Source of the DNA: Dirofilaria immitis | Taxonomy: Eukaryota; Nematoda; Chromadorea; Rhabditida; Onchocercidae | Assembly (NCBI GenBank): GCA_024305405.1 | Contig: JAKNDB010000087.1 | Location: 5,148,501-5,212,500 of the forward strand | Direction: 5' to 3' | DNA length: 64,000 nt | Shown: positions 52,743 through 64,000 of the stretch, piece after piece | How positions within the stretch are numbered: the stretch's first letter is position 1 | Layout of the letters: every line of letters begins with the position of its first letter | Notes under the pieces: model-generated | Databases searched by the model: none | Seen by the model: only the letters and a program-made list of their open reading frames with translations | Told to the model about the DNA's origin: nothing | Made by a program: the position numbers and the translations under genes

Positions 52743-55700
52743 GTAATTTTATTCATAAATAATTCAACGTTTCCTAATTCGGGAAATTCGACTGCGTAAC
52801 AACAATGCAGTGCTTATTTCCTGACTTTTTTCTTTTGGTTTTCCTCTTCTTTTTCGAAATTCCATCGTTTGGAATTAATCAGTAATTATTTAATCGGTTT
52901 CAATCTAAGTATTAGAGAATCCAAAAACAAGTTTTTATGCTAAATTAATAATTATTCAAACACAATAAATAGCTGAAATTTTTTATTAAAATCATTCGCA
53001 CAAAATCTTTATCAGTTAGAAAAGAATAATGATTATACGACATTTTGAAAGTGATCTTGAAAATGGCTAGCCAAGAAATTAGAAAAGGATTAGAGTAGAA
53101 CTTAAAATTATTTTTTTAAATGAAATTTGACATTTCAAGAATTGTCAATAACGTCCAGAAGGAATTATTTTGAGGATTCGATGTGCAGGATTATATGTAT
53201 GTTTTCAAAACAAAATAATTAAAATTTGAGGGCCTTCTAAGCCTTTATGAATATCTCAGTAATCAATGTGTGCGCCTTTTGTTGTCATCTTCATTTTTCA
53301 TTTTTATTTTTTCAAAGCTCAAAAATCCGATTTGCAGGAACTTTTTTAAACTAGAAATAGATGGAAACTGGTTCAAGATATTACTAGTAAACTTTGAACA
53401 AAATTGAAATATTCAAAAAAGTAAAAAATAGAAAATTTTTATAAGGAAAGTCTTCGATGCAAATAAGAGATAATGTTTTGTTTTAAAAATAAAATAACGT
53501 TTTCTTATTTGTTTAACTCTCATAATATCGTTTTAAATCGTTGTACTTCTTAACATTACATCTTTTACAATTGGAAATAGAAAAATGTTTCATTTAAAAA
53601 TGAAGTAAAGGCTTCAATTTTAGTATAGATTGAAGAAGGAAACAAGATAGTTATGTACTTTTTATATTAAAACTTCATATAGCATAATATGATCCCATAT
53701 TTTAAAATTTTCAGATGCTTTCTCTATTTTCATAACTACCATCATTTCGTTTCAAATTATCATGTTTCTTTGCATTATGTCTTTTAACTTGAAGTGTGCA
53801 AAAATGGAACAATTTATGCTCGTCTTGTATAAGCATCCCATCGATCTTGTCAGCATCTTTTGCTCTAGCTTAAAACATTTGTTAGGAAATATTCAACGTC
53901 TTTTTGTTTAAAGTAAGAACTAACATATGCCATTCTTGGAGATACGAAATATGACTAATAATAACTTTTCAAACTTAAGCAAATTAATCGGCATTGCTGG
54001 GAAAGATATTTGGTTATACCAGTTTAGAATAAAAATCATAATCGAAAAATGGAACTTGCATGAAAGTGTAAGACTTTTTTTTGTGAGTGGCTCACAAGGA
54101 AAAATGGACTCTAGTCTTTTTTCTTCCATAACCATTTATTATTTAAGAAACGATCTGTTATCATGATTATTGATTAATTATTTTTATCCGAAGTTAGTCT
54201 CATTATATTTTGAAATCTTCTGAAATTTGAAAGTCTATGAAAATTAAAGTTGATTCAAGTGCTTTTCTAATCACATATTGAATCTTTTAGCTCGTATATC
54301 CACATTCTCTTCCAAAATTAATAAAGTAATGAAGCAATGACTTGATTCTACTAAAGTGATAAAGCAGTGACTTGATTCTACCGAAATTAGTTGTTATAAT
54401 GATTAAGCTTTAAAAATTATGGTGACTTGAGTCATGCAATTGTTTAAACTATTTAAGTGCTTAAAATTCAATATATTCGAATTTATCAAACTTTGCATTT
54501 GAACATATCAGCATTTAATCGGTATTTGGAGAATTATTATTTAATTTAGATTTGTTTGACCTCAAAATTAGCAGTTCTTTGATAATGATAACTGGTCTTG
54601 CATCATATGATCCCATCTCGATTCGGCAGAAATAGTATGCAAATACAAAAAGGTTGCTTATGTGTCCTAAATTTTAACGAAACTTTTTTCCATTGAAAGA
54701 TTATAGAATAAATTACTAGAAATTTTGAATAATCACTGTTATTAAATATGTTCTTCCTTTTTATTTTTTTCTTTCGTCTATCGCAAACATCACTCTCTCG
54801 AAGCATACCCAATTTTGACTAAATGTATACTTTTCGCTATCGCAATATTATTATGGAATAATGCTTTAAAACTTTGAATGCTCTTCTCCGAATCAAATTC
54901 TGGAAAAAAATATATGTGTTTAATAGTACAGTGAATTATCAATTTGATTTCAGAAGAAATATATTTGCCAGTATTCTACCCTTTTGATTTTTCATTCATT
55001 ATTTTCGAAACCGTTTGATTCTTTAATCTTAATAGAACACTTTTATTTTCCAAGATTATAACTTTCACTTTTCCTTTGAACTTTTGTTTAGGTTACATCA
55101 TATTTTAAAATTCTCGTTCTTTGCGGATGGGAAAAGAATGGGAAAGGTGTTCTTTTCTGATTTCAAAAATCACATTGGCAGCATTATGAGATAAGTTGTG
55201 TGATAGCACACTCTCATGAGTATGATTTTAATAGATGAATTAAGAAATCTAATAAAACTTTTCATCAAAGCTACATAAATATACTTCGCCCGGAATTCTT
55301 CACCTATCTTTTCTCATTTTCAGTATAGGCTATTCGGAAAAATATGAATAGTTTACGAGGTGGAAAAAAATTCCAATTAAAAATTAGCAAATAACATAAT
55401 GATCATAATTATTCGAAGTGATCATAAATATTCAAATATTGGCACATTTCTGTTGTGGAAACTAAGAAAGGAAACATAGAGAAAGATAAAAGGTGTATTT
55501 TTTGATTTTCAGTAAAATAAAAATATTGCAAACATTGTAGACCGAGACATTAAGAACATTTATTTTAATATGATGAATTTAATTAAACTAACAAACTCTA
55601 CTGATTTCTTAGATAGATTAAAAGGCTCATTAAACAATAAATTGAAATATTTTTTAGATGTATCAATAGCTCATTAAACTATAAATTAAAATTTCTCTCT

Positions 55701-58700
55701 TGTTTTCAAAATTCAAATAACATCATTTTTATCTTATATTGATTACTATCTAAAGCTTAATGCTATGCTTGACACCTGTTTCCGTGTATTCTTCTCATTT
55801 TGTTTTATATCTCTATCCTACGTCGTTTTCCATTGATTTTATGTCAAGCTTTAGCTATAATATGAAATTATATCACACTCATCATTCAGTAAATCTATAG
55901 TTGTAATAGCTGTGTCTACGGTGACTCTGAAGATTATCCGAAATTTCGTCTTGCAAGTTTATTGAGATGTGCTCAGTAACATTTAAAAAATTTTTAAACA
56001 TTCATTCCATTTAAATCAGTCCAACTAGTTCAATCTGATAAGGTTTCATACTTTAAAAAACGGAAGAACCGAAGTAAATGATTTAAAATGGTTTCATTGG
56101 TTGAAAATTTTTAATCGAAATAAAAAATTCTCACAATTATAAAAAAAAAACTTGACAAAGTCAAAATATTGTCATCTTAAGGAATGTGTTAAATTATAGC
56201 AATAATTATTCCTTTAGAAAATATACAAATTTCTCACTGCTTTATTTGTATTTTCTCGTTATTTTCATATTAATTTTGATTTGTTATTGCTTATATTAGT
56301 GATAGCGATTAGATTAGTATTTCTTCAGATTCGAGCTTAGTATTAAAAAAATCAGTGTTAAACCGAAGCAAATTTCAGATACATCCCATCTTGATGAATT
56401 AACGAATAAAATCCAATATACTGTAAAAATCTAAATTTCCAGAGACTTTATTCCTTCCATCGCTATAAGTCTCTGATATCTCACATTGTTATCTTGAGCA
56501 TCTGGATAATTTGAGACTGTCCCGACATAAAATTTGAGCTATAACTGATAGCAATGAACCCATGATCAATTAAACGTATTATTTTTCAAAATAACAAAGA
56601 ATACATAAATATGAATTATCTTAACAATATAAAAGCAATGGAAAATGAAAATAGAAGTTAAAGATAGATAAAATGATAAAGTGTGTACCTGCAGAAATGA
56701 TTTAAAATGACTGCACCAAAATTAAACTGATCTTTGCGATTTTCCTTTGGCTTAAACACCATCATATGGGTATATTTCATGAAATCTCTTAAACTTTCTT
56801 TCTTCCTATGACACATCCAGTTTCATTTTTAATGTCGCTTTAACAAGCATTCGTAACATCCTGCCAAATCCATCATACTACCGATTTCATCCACGTAAAA
56901 TATTTTGCTATCTGAAATAGATTCTTTTACTAGTTGTTGACTTCCTGGTGAGACATTACAATTCAACACTTTACCTTTTCGGTATTAATTTATTCAGCAA
57001 AATTATTTATGGAGAGCTATTAACGATTTTGTGAGATGTTCACTGTACTTTTTAACTAAATTTATGAACAAGATCCCATAGAGGCATTATTTAGAAAAAA
57101 AATAATGAAGAATACTAACTGAATATTGTACGACGAAGATTTTGTTTTATTCTGAAAAATATTCTCTTTATGAATCAAATATTCTAAAATTTTTGAAGAT
57201 TTCTCGAAGGTAGTTTATTCTTATTTTTTGAAATTATTTGTTGTGAGGTATTTTTAATCATCAATTTTTCATTCCCACAGAACTTGAACTTAAAAATATT
57301 CAAAAAATTAGTTTTGCCCTTTTGGAATCATGAAAGAGAATTACTGAAATGAATCAAAGAGAATATTTCGATGACTAATATCTCAAAAATTTTTGAGATC
57401 GATCTATGAACGGAAATTCGTTGTAAAGAATGACAGTTCTGACAATTCTTATTAATCTATTAGCTCAAATAATAGATTGTCTACATTAGCATAAATGCAT
57501 TACATTTACTTAATATATGGTTATATCTCTGTCGAACTAGCTCTGTCATTAGTTTTGCTAGATTTGACTAATATTTTCAGCATATCTATTGCCGAAATGA
57601 TGATAATTTTTGCATTTAAACTGATGGATATCATATATTCTTATATGTTGCTCTGGTTTTTTGTTAACCCATTAAATTGAATGGTTAAGCATGCTGGCAG
57701 CATATAACTCATTGTACCAACATAAATGATGAAATATTTTTTTAACCGTGGTTACAAATTAAAATTCGAAATATTCCACATTTCGGATAAATTACTACCA
57801 AAATTTACCTTACTTTAATTTTTCTTATGACCAAACTTTTTCATATTGTTTTCGGAAAGATGGCTACCTTTTAAAGTTGCAAAAGTTAATTCGAAAGATC
57901 AAGGTATGATTTAGCCCAAGATATGATTTAGTCAAAAAACATTCTTGGCAGTCAGACCGAGAAGAAGTTGATTGACATTGCTTTTATTATAAATATGACT
58001 AAAACTTATTAAAGAAATTATGCTGCAGGAAAAATTCAATTCAGTATATAATATATAATATAATGGGAAACACCACATTATATTACTGTTGATGATTTTT
58101 CGCCCACTACATAAATACTATGGAAAGAGTTGAAATAATTTTTAGTCTTTCAACTAATTTTTATTACCAAAACTTGATCATTAACCATTCTGAATTTCTA
58201 ACGGTGAAATAAACTAAAATTGCATAAATCATTGATGTAATAATATGGTAACATCTAATAGAATATTTAGCAAAATATTATGGCTATTGAAAAATTTGTC
58301 ATACTTAAATTTTTTCATCACAAGATCAAAATGACAGTGGTTGACCAATAAAGACAATCGTTCGACTGACTGTTTTTGATCCGTTGATTTTCCAAACACT
58401 TTTTCATTACTTTACTTTAGAAACTATGAAAAATTTATTACTTGTTATGCGAACTTTTCCCTTGTTCGTTATTTTTTATCGTATTTTTCCTTTTATTTAT
58501 TATTCTCTTACTACCATCATTAATGGAAAAATATTTCGTATGTTATTTTATTACTTTTGTTTGAACATAAACCTTATACGACACCTTTTCTACTTTTAAC
58601 AGAAGATTAAATTTGCCCTTATTTTATTAAATTTGGATATATTACATTGTTCTGCCTCTGACTTTTATTATAATCGACGAAACTACATAATTAGCATAAT

Positions 58701-61700
58701 TTCTATATATTGATGCATTTTTCCTTCATCCAAATCAGATTACATATCCATAATTGAAAAGCATAACATTCTGTCATTGATGAGATAGATAGTAGCTAGT
58801 TAATTCAAATGCTGACCAGTTACGACACAATAAGATTCAATTCGTTCAGAAAAGAAAGATTCAGTATAAATTTTTCATTCTTTTCTGATATTCAAGCATT
58901 TCGCCTTTATCTGACGCAATCATTCATAACGAGTATCCATGAAAATATGGGACACTTTTTCGTTCAAATTTTCTTCTTAAAATAATTGAATAGCCAAAAT
59001 GTAATGTACTTTTGTAACACTGGCTAATTTTTGCGAGAAATATTCTGGTTTGAAAATGTACATACTTTGCTAATTTTTTCCTCTCAACTTATATATTGCT
59101 AACCGAAAATCGTTCTAGTAATGGCATTAAGCAATATCACTCCCGATCTGTTTAATTACTTGCTTTTTCAGAATTCTCGATAACTTCTTGTATATAAGTC
59201 GAATCATTCGTGTTAAACCCATGCATTAATAATGCTAATAATTACTCAACTTAATAGATCTCTCCTAAGAAGATTCATTTAATTGAGAATGCTGAAAAGT
59301 TATCTATTAATCTGATCGGATATGATGCCTAAAACCTCATTCCTCCATAATAATTTGGCCATCTTTCGCATTTACCTCTCTTTGAAGGGAACTTGGAATA
59401 TCCTAAAGAAATTTATGTACACATTGAACTGCATAAAAATTTGGATGAGCTTCTCTTAGATTAATTTTCTTAAAACTTCTGGTTGTTCAAAAAATATTAT
59501 TATTGATAAAGATAGAACAATAAACAAAGTTTCTTATTCAATCCTGTTTATATTTTAATCAGCCCAATGCGATAAGAAAGACAGTTATCCCACGATTTTT
59601 ACCTCACGTTTAGAAATTTCTTTCTTTTATCCTCTATCAAGAGCAGCACATAATTTATCGATACGAACTCGAACTTTTTTTAAACTTTTACTCCAAACGA
59701 AGTCAATCACTTTTGCCCTTTTTTTTCTTTTTTAACTGCATAATTTTTTCCGAAAAAAATTTTTTTTACAAAATTGCCAAATCCAATGAAAAATGTTATT
59801 TGCGCTTGCTTGTCAAGCCTTCTGTGATATTCTCTCAATCTTTTCCGTCTTTGATAAGAATAATAAGAAAAAACTCTGAAATTTTTATCAAATGGCAGAG
59901 AAAAATTGTCATAATTTGGAAAAACTTATCAACTTTTGAAAGTAATCAAAAAATCAATTATTTTTATATTTGAAAGAATTTGCTCTAAAGATTCAATGTT
60001 TAGATTTTATATCTTTCCAAAATATTATTTGAAAATGAAAGATGAAAACAAAACTGAATATTTTGAAAAGTTTTACATTTTTCTTTTGCTGAAATAAATC
60101 AGTTATCATTATCAGTGTATAAAATTAAAATTGTCGAGGATTTCTATTACTCTTAATTTGTTCATTAATTTTCTTTTCAAATCTCAAAATGAAGTATCAA
60201 ATGCACATAGAGAAGTATATTTGTGCTGTTCAGAAATAGCAGTTAGAAAATGATTTCATCTTCACATATGCATGAATTCTCGAAGAGGTAACATTGCATC
60301 TGTTTTATCGACTTTAGGAATATATGTTGACAAATTTTTTCTTTTTGAAGAGGTTTTTTTAAAAAAGCTATATCACATAACTGATCAGCAGCAAATTTCT
60401 TTTTGATTTGTAATGGTATATAATTTTCCGAAGTTATTTGCTATTTCAATCTTTTTGAGTTTTCGAATAGAAAAATGATAGAATGTCTCCATTTCAAAAA
60501 GAATTTGTTTTTTCCATGAATATCCTCGAAAGTCTACTTATCTGTCAAAAATTTATTGTTAACTAGAGTAATTCGAAAAATCCAGATTTATTAACGCAAG
60601 TAATCTTTTGACTTATACATTAGTGATAAGGGAAATGGAAGTACGTTTAGATTTATGATAAGGCTGTAAGATAAAGTCTTGTTTTGGGTGGGCATATTTA
60701 TATCAATGCGATTCCTAATTCCCGAGCTCGTTAAATGACCATCAACCTCTAGCTGGATTATCTCGACTTATTATTAGACAACTCTTGCTTTTTAACCTAA
60801 ATGAGAATCATTCAACGGTTCTTATCCATAAGGTAATATATTTACAGAACCCTTTCCATTACTAAATTTTGTGATGTAGAGCTAGCTTAACAGTTGTCGT
60901 AAGTGACTGTATGTCAGGTGGTTGTCCAGTGACTCTTTACTGAAAAGGTAGGATTTGGTACAAGGGACAGGAAGGTAATTGCAATTGCAGCTCTCAGTTA
61001 GTTCTAAAATGTTAGCGATTTCAAAGAATGATTAAGTGAAGATGAATTGTCTCCTCTAAGCTGCAAGCTTCTCTCGTATTCAATCACGAATAATTGTTAG
61101 ATCAGCCGTGCATTTGTGCTGCTGTTATTAAGAATGCTCATATTGAGTCCATTACTTACAACTAGGCTAGAGGCCGAGCTTGTCTTCAAGCTTAGCTCTC
61201 CCAGAATAATATTGAAGCAATATGTCGAATTTGTTAAACAGTCCTCCGTTTGTCTTTGTTCCATGCTTTTATAGACCTTTGCCAAGCTTCTCTTTGTTTT
61301 TCATCCTATCTGTTAGCTGTTTGTTGTTTGCTTTAGCCTTAGGTTTTTCTTAGAGAGTAAAGGAAGAAGAGAATATCATCCCTTTCTTTCCTCTATTCGG
61401 CCATCGAATCAATTGAGCTAAATTTGCTGCGTCGCCCAATTTTTTTATCGCTGTTTTCCTGTCCATTGCCGGATGTAGCACAATAAAATGCTTCCAATAT
61501 ACTTACTACTCCTGCTGTCGAACAGTTATCGAAATCCGTCCATAGTTTTTTATCGATAAAAATCGTAATGGAGCAAATTTACTACGACGAAACAAATGTC
61601 AAAAAGCCAATTCCTTCTGGGGACAGAGTGCTGATGCTAAGTTATTTCGAATTTATTCTCTTGTTACCTGTATGAATCTCTTTTAATGCACCATTAATTT

Positions 61701-61754
61701 ATTGTTATCAATTTTATAATTAAGCAAAGACATTGATCTCATTTCTTCTTTTAG
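52743..61754. other. 9-kb AT-rich region, intron or intergenic
   Basis: No exon could be linked in phase to the preceding gene. Short open frames (53927-54166, 57495-57680, 58384-58599, 59713-59973) are hydrophobic or Lys/Asn/Ile-rich and unconvincing. A small tandem duplication lies at 54329-54387. Sequence at about 60640-61520 is less AT-rich and may be regulatory DNA or UTR for the gene starting at 61825. Confidence 0.4.
54329..54387. repeat. Imperfect 29-bp tandem duplication
   Basis: Two adjacent copies contain AAGCAATGACTTGATTCTAC and AAGCAGTGACTTGATTCTAC, separated by CTAAAGTG-type filler. Local duplication in non-coding DNA. Confidence 0.75.
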
Positions 61755-61824
61755 CATTTACATTTTTTATTAGAAATCTGATTAAAAGAGAAAAGGCAAA
61801 TTTCGATTGATTTTTTTGAACGAA
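61740..61824 (+). promoter_or_regulatory. Candidate acceptor and 70-base 5'UTR
   Basis: ATTTCTTCTTTTAG ends at 61754, a strong pyrimidine-rich acceptor 70 bases before the ATG at 61825, with an in-frame stop between them. This fits trans-splicing or a spliced 5'UTR, and supports 61825 as a true start rather than an internal exon. Confidence 0.4.
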
Positions 61825-62638
61825 ATGACTGCCGCAAATTTTCAAATTTCGTTGAGTTCAAGTCTTAAAGAACAATTAGAAGATGATTCTGGCTATCAAG
61901 GCAAAAGCGCCATGCTGACGTCGAATAAAATTACTCTTCCATCACTTATTTCTAAGACTGAAAATAGTAATTCCGAGATGAAGTCATTCAAGTTGAACAT
62001 GGAACGGTTGCTAGTCAAGCATACTTCACATGCTTTATGTTATGTCTCAGAGCATCAACGAATTGAAAGTGTAATTCACATTGACTCGATGACACACACT
62101 GCATCCTTATTACAACCCACATTTATTGACGATTATAAACGGTCCATCCAGACTGGAGCTCCGGCAATCGGTTTTCTTGATCAGAAATTACACCACAGAA
62201 ATAGTTCTCATTCAGCTTTTGTTTTGAAAAATGATAAGATGGAAAGTGAACCATTGGTAGAATCAAGTTCATTATATCGGATCAAAAATAATGCAAAAAC
62301 AGTACCAGAAGGAAGGATTACGCAAAACAGACTGATACAACAAGCAGTACTTGAATCTAATATCTCAGGAATACCACTATCACAGTGTCTCACCAAACGT
62401 GTTAGTTGGTTATCCATGAAGAATTTGCAGGAGAAAGAATTATCCATCCGAACAATAGCGGCTAATAAACGTAATTGTCGACAATTAGCGATGTCTGATT
62501 TACACAACGAAATATTCAGCAGAAATGGTTCACGAATTAATAAGCAATTTGATTCAGTATTTCAACTGGATTATACCAGTTTGTTGAATAAGAAAACTGA
62601 TACACCACCTCTTGAGACCCTTAGTTGGAGTAATGCAG
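61825..62638 (+). CDS. First coding exon of a low-complexity protein gene (partial)
   Basis: An 814-base exon opens with ATG (MTAANFQISLSSSLKEQ) and ends at a donor after AATGCAG (GTTTGT, 62639) in phase 1. It encodes 271 residues with no membrane segment and no recognised domain, but with many Ser, Asn, Gln and Lys, e.g. SSLYRIKNNAKTVPEGR. The motif KRVSW (62395-62409) fits the loose consensus for protein phosphatase 1 docking, which is weak evidence by itself. If the donor is not used, the frame stops at 62710-62712. The exon may belong to the same transcription unit as the preceding long gene as an alternative start, because its intron phase matches, or to a separate gene running off the window. 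Confidence 0.6.
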
Positions 62639-63703
62639 GTTTGTCCTCTCCATTATTTCTTTTCCCTCAGTTCTTTTTCAACATCGGAATGATCTCTAAT
62701 TCTTTTAAGTAATTCATCAGGTCTTCAAACTTAGATATCGCTTTAAGGATCTTCATGGAATTCTGGATGGACACTGTTGTAACATCAAAATCATGCTAGC
62801 ATTTTCACCAGTGAGATTTGAAAAGTAGGATTTAATTTTTTTTTTTAAATCAATAAGAGTAGAAACTTATGTAACACTTCAATGCTATAGCAGATTTTTT
62901 CATCTTTTTAATTTGTTGCATCAAATTATATACCAATATAGATTGATTGAGCATATCATTGTACTAAATAATTTCGAGTTATGAGAACATGAAATCTTTG
63001 ATATATCAAAGACTCTTTCATGAATTCACTAACTTTCATACTACTAAAAATTATAGAGTAAAATAAAAAGTGTTGTCAATTGTATATCATCACTAAATGC
63101 AAATATCATTTCATCTTAAATTCATGAATGATTTTTTCGTTTCGTTTCACTTCAGAATTTTATGAATTGAACAAATTTCTTGTTTTATTCTTTCGCGGCC
63201 ACATTTTTCGATGTAACAGTTTTATGAACTCAGGAAAGTCCTAAAATTTTTTAAAAATGGACGATAGTGAATATATCTACTGAACAGCAGCACATCTGCT
63301 TTTATCGGCATGTTTTCATCAATACATCAGCAGCTGTCGTCTAAGTAACTTATTAGGAAATTAGCACACTAAATTATTTTTGCTTATTGAATGCAGCATA
63401 TGTTGTCAGAAACTACTCATTAAATTTGTTTTGAGCATGCAGATGAATTATTTCGAAATAAGAGAGATAATGGAATATTTAAATAGATAAATTGTGCGGA
63501 GATGAATCATTTTTGAAATAAATAAATATGTTTTCTGGTCATTTAACTTATTTTATCAAAAGATTCGACTATTGTGATTATTATTGAAAGCCTACATTTC
63601 GAAAACAAACATCAATGAGAGAATTTATCCATTTTCAGTAGATCGCTGAACTCATCTTCTCAATTATTTTTGCAAATTGGTATAGGAATAGAAATAGCAT
63701 CAG

Positions 63704-63931
63704 ATTTTTTTGGAATCTGAAAACAATAAATTGCATTTAAATAAGTTTAAAAATCATTATTCACACTACACAACTAAATTAGGAAGAACTTTGAAATTAC
63801 TTTATGGATCGAGGCTAGAATTAGAGAATGTCGAAGTCGATTCAGAAATCCAACATGCTAAAATTGAAAAGTCCAAAATCTATAATGATTTTTCAAACGC
63901 TATCATAAAGTCTTCCACTTTCGTCTTCTAA
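63704..63931 (+). CDS. Orphan exon at the window edge
   Basis: After an acceptor-like ATAGCATCAG (ending 63703) a frame of 75 codons runs to TAA at 63929-63931. It is hydrophilic and charged, e.g. LGRTLKLLYGSRLELENVEV and then DSEIQHAKIEKSK, unlike neighbouring AT-driven frames. It enters in phase 0, whereas the exon ending at 62638 leaves in phase 1, so at least one further exon or an indel must lie between them. Function unknown. Confidence 0.35.
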   Translation: MFLESENNKLHLNKFKNHYSHYTTKLGRTLKLLYGSRLELENVEVDSEIQHAKIEKSKIYNDFSNAIIKSSTFVF

Positions 63932-64000
63932 TTATAATTTATCGAATGACAAGATATAAGTTTGAATTTTATCAAGGGTCTACGAAAATTTTCATGTTAA

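Noticed and set aside
61165..61285. Candidate minus-strand first exon beginning MEQRQTEDCLTNS with a GTAAGTAA donor
   Set aside because: The donor is good, but no partner exon was found downstream on that strand, so it was not annotated.
1..64000. CRISPR arrays, rRNA, bacterial operons or phage modules
   Set aside because: No regularly spaced repeats, rRNA cores or prokaryotic gene packing were seen; all supported genes are intron-split eukaryotic genes.

Overview
The window looks like nuclear DNA from a nematode, probably a filarial or other clade III species. Base composition is strongly AT-rich. Genes are split by short to medium GT-AG introns whose acceptors are nematode-type (TTTTCAG, TTTCAG), and coding exons stand out as islands in AT-rich, T/A-run-rich non-coding DNA. 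One gene is a nematode-type (FBF-like) Pumilio protein. No bacterial operon, phage, CRISPR array, rRNA or convincing tRNA was seen. Species assignment is inference.

Layout: (1) 955-4566, + strand, nine-exon secreted metzincin-type metalloprotease ending in two cysteine-rich repeats. (2) 4567-13135, mostly non-coding, with a 17-bp triple repeat and a doubtful decayed minus-strand coding stretch near 10.6-11.2 kb. (3) 13136-16551, + strand, nine-exon four-pass membrane protein with a Ser/Asn-rich tail. (4) 17880-21851, minus strand: a ten-exon PUF RNA-binding protein, followed about 50 bp downstream by a small membrane-protein reading frame that may be co-transcribed with it. These run convergently to gene 3. 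(5) 25192-27208, + strand, a cleanly spliced five-exon nucleotide-diphospho-sugar transferase of 329 residues. (6) 35989 to at least 52742, + strand, a gene with introns up to 8.6 kb encoding a Ser/Thr/Asn-rich, probably disordered protein of unknown function. (7) 61825 to the window end, + strand, a large first coding exon of another low-complexity protein, plus an orphan exon near the edge. The rest is AT-rich non-coding DNA with microsatellites, short duplications and one perfect 22-bp hairpin.

The genes do not form one pathway. The clearest regulatory link is the closely spaced PUF/small-protein pair, which resembles a nematode operon. A recurring oddity is that five otherwise convincing splice models or reading frames fail by one base, each next to a short A or T run and each repaired by one extra base. 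This points to systematic homopolymer undercalling in the assembly and should be kept in mind before calling any gene here a pseudogene. All exon models were read by eye from phases, splice consensus and family motifs; no alignment was run.
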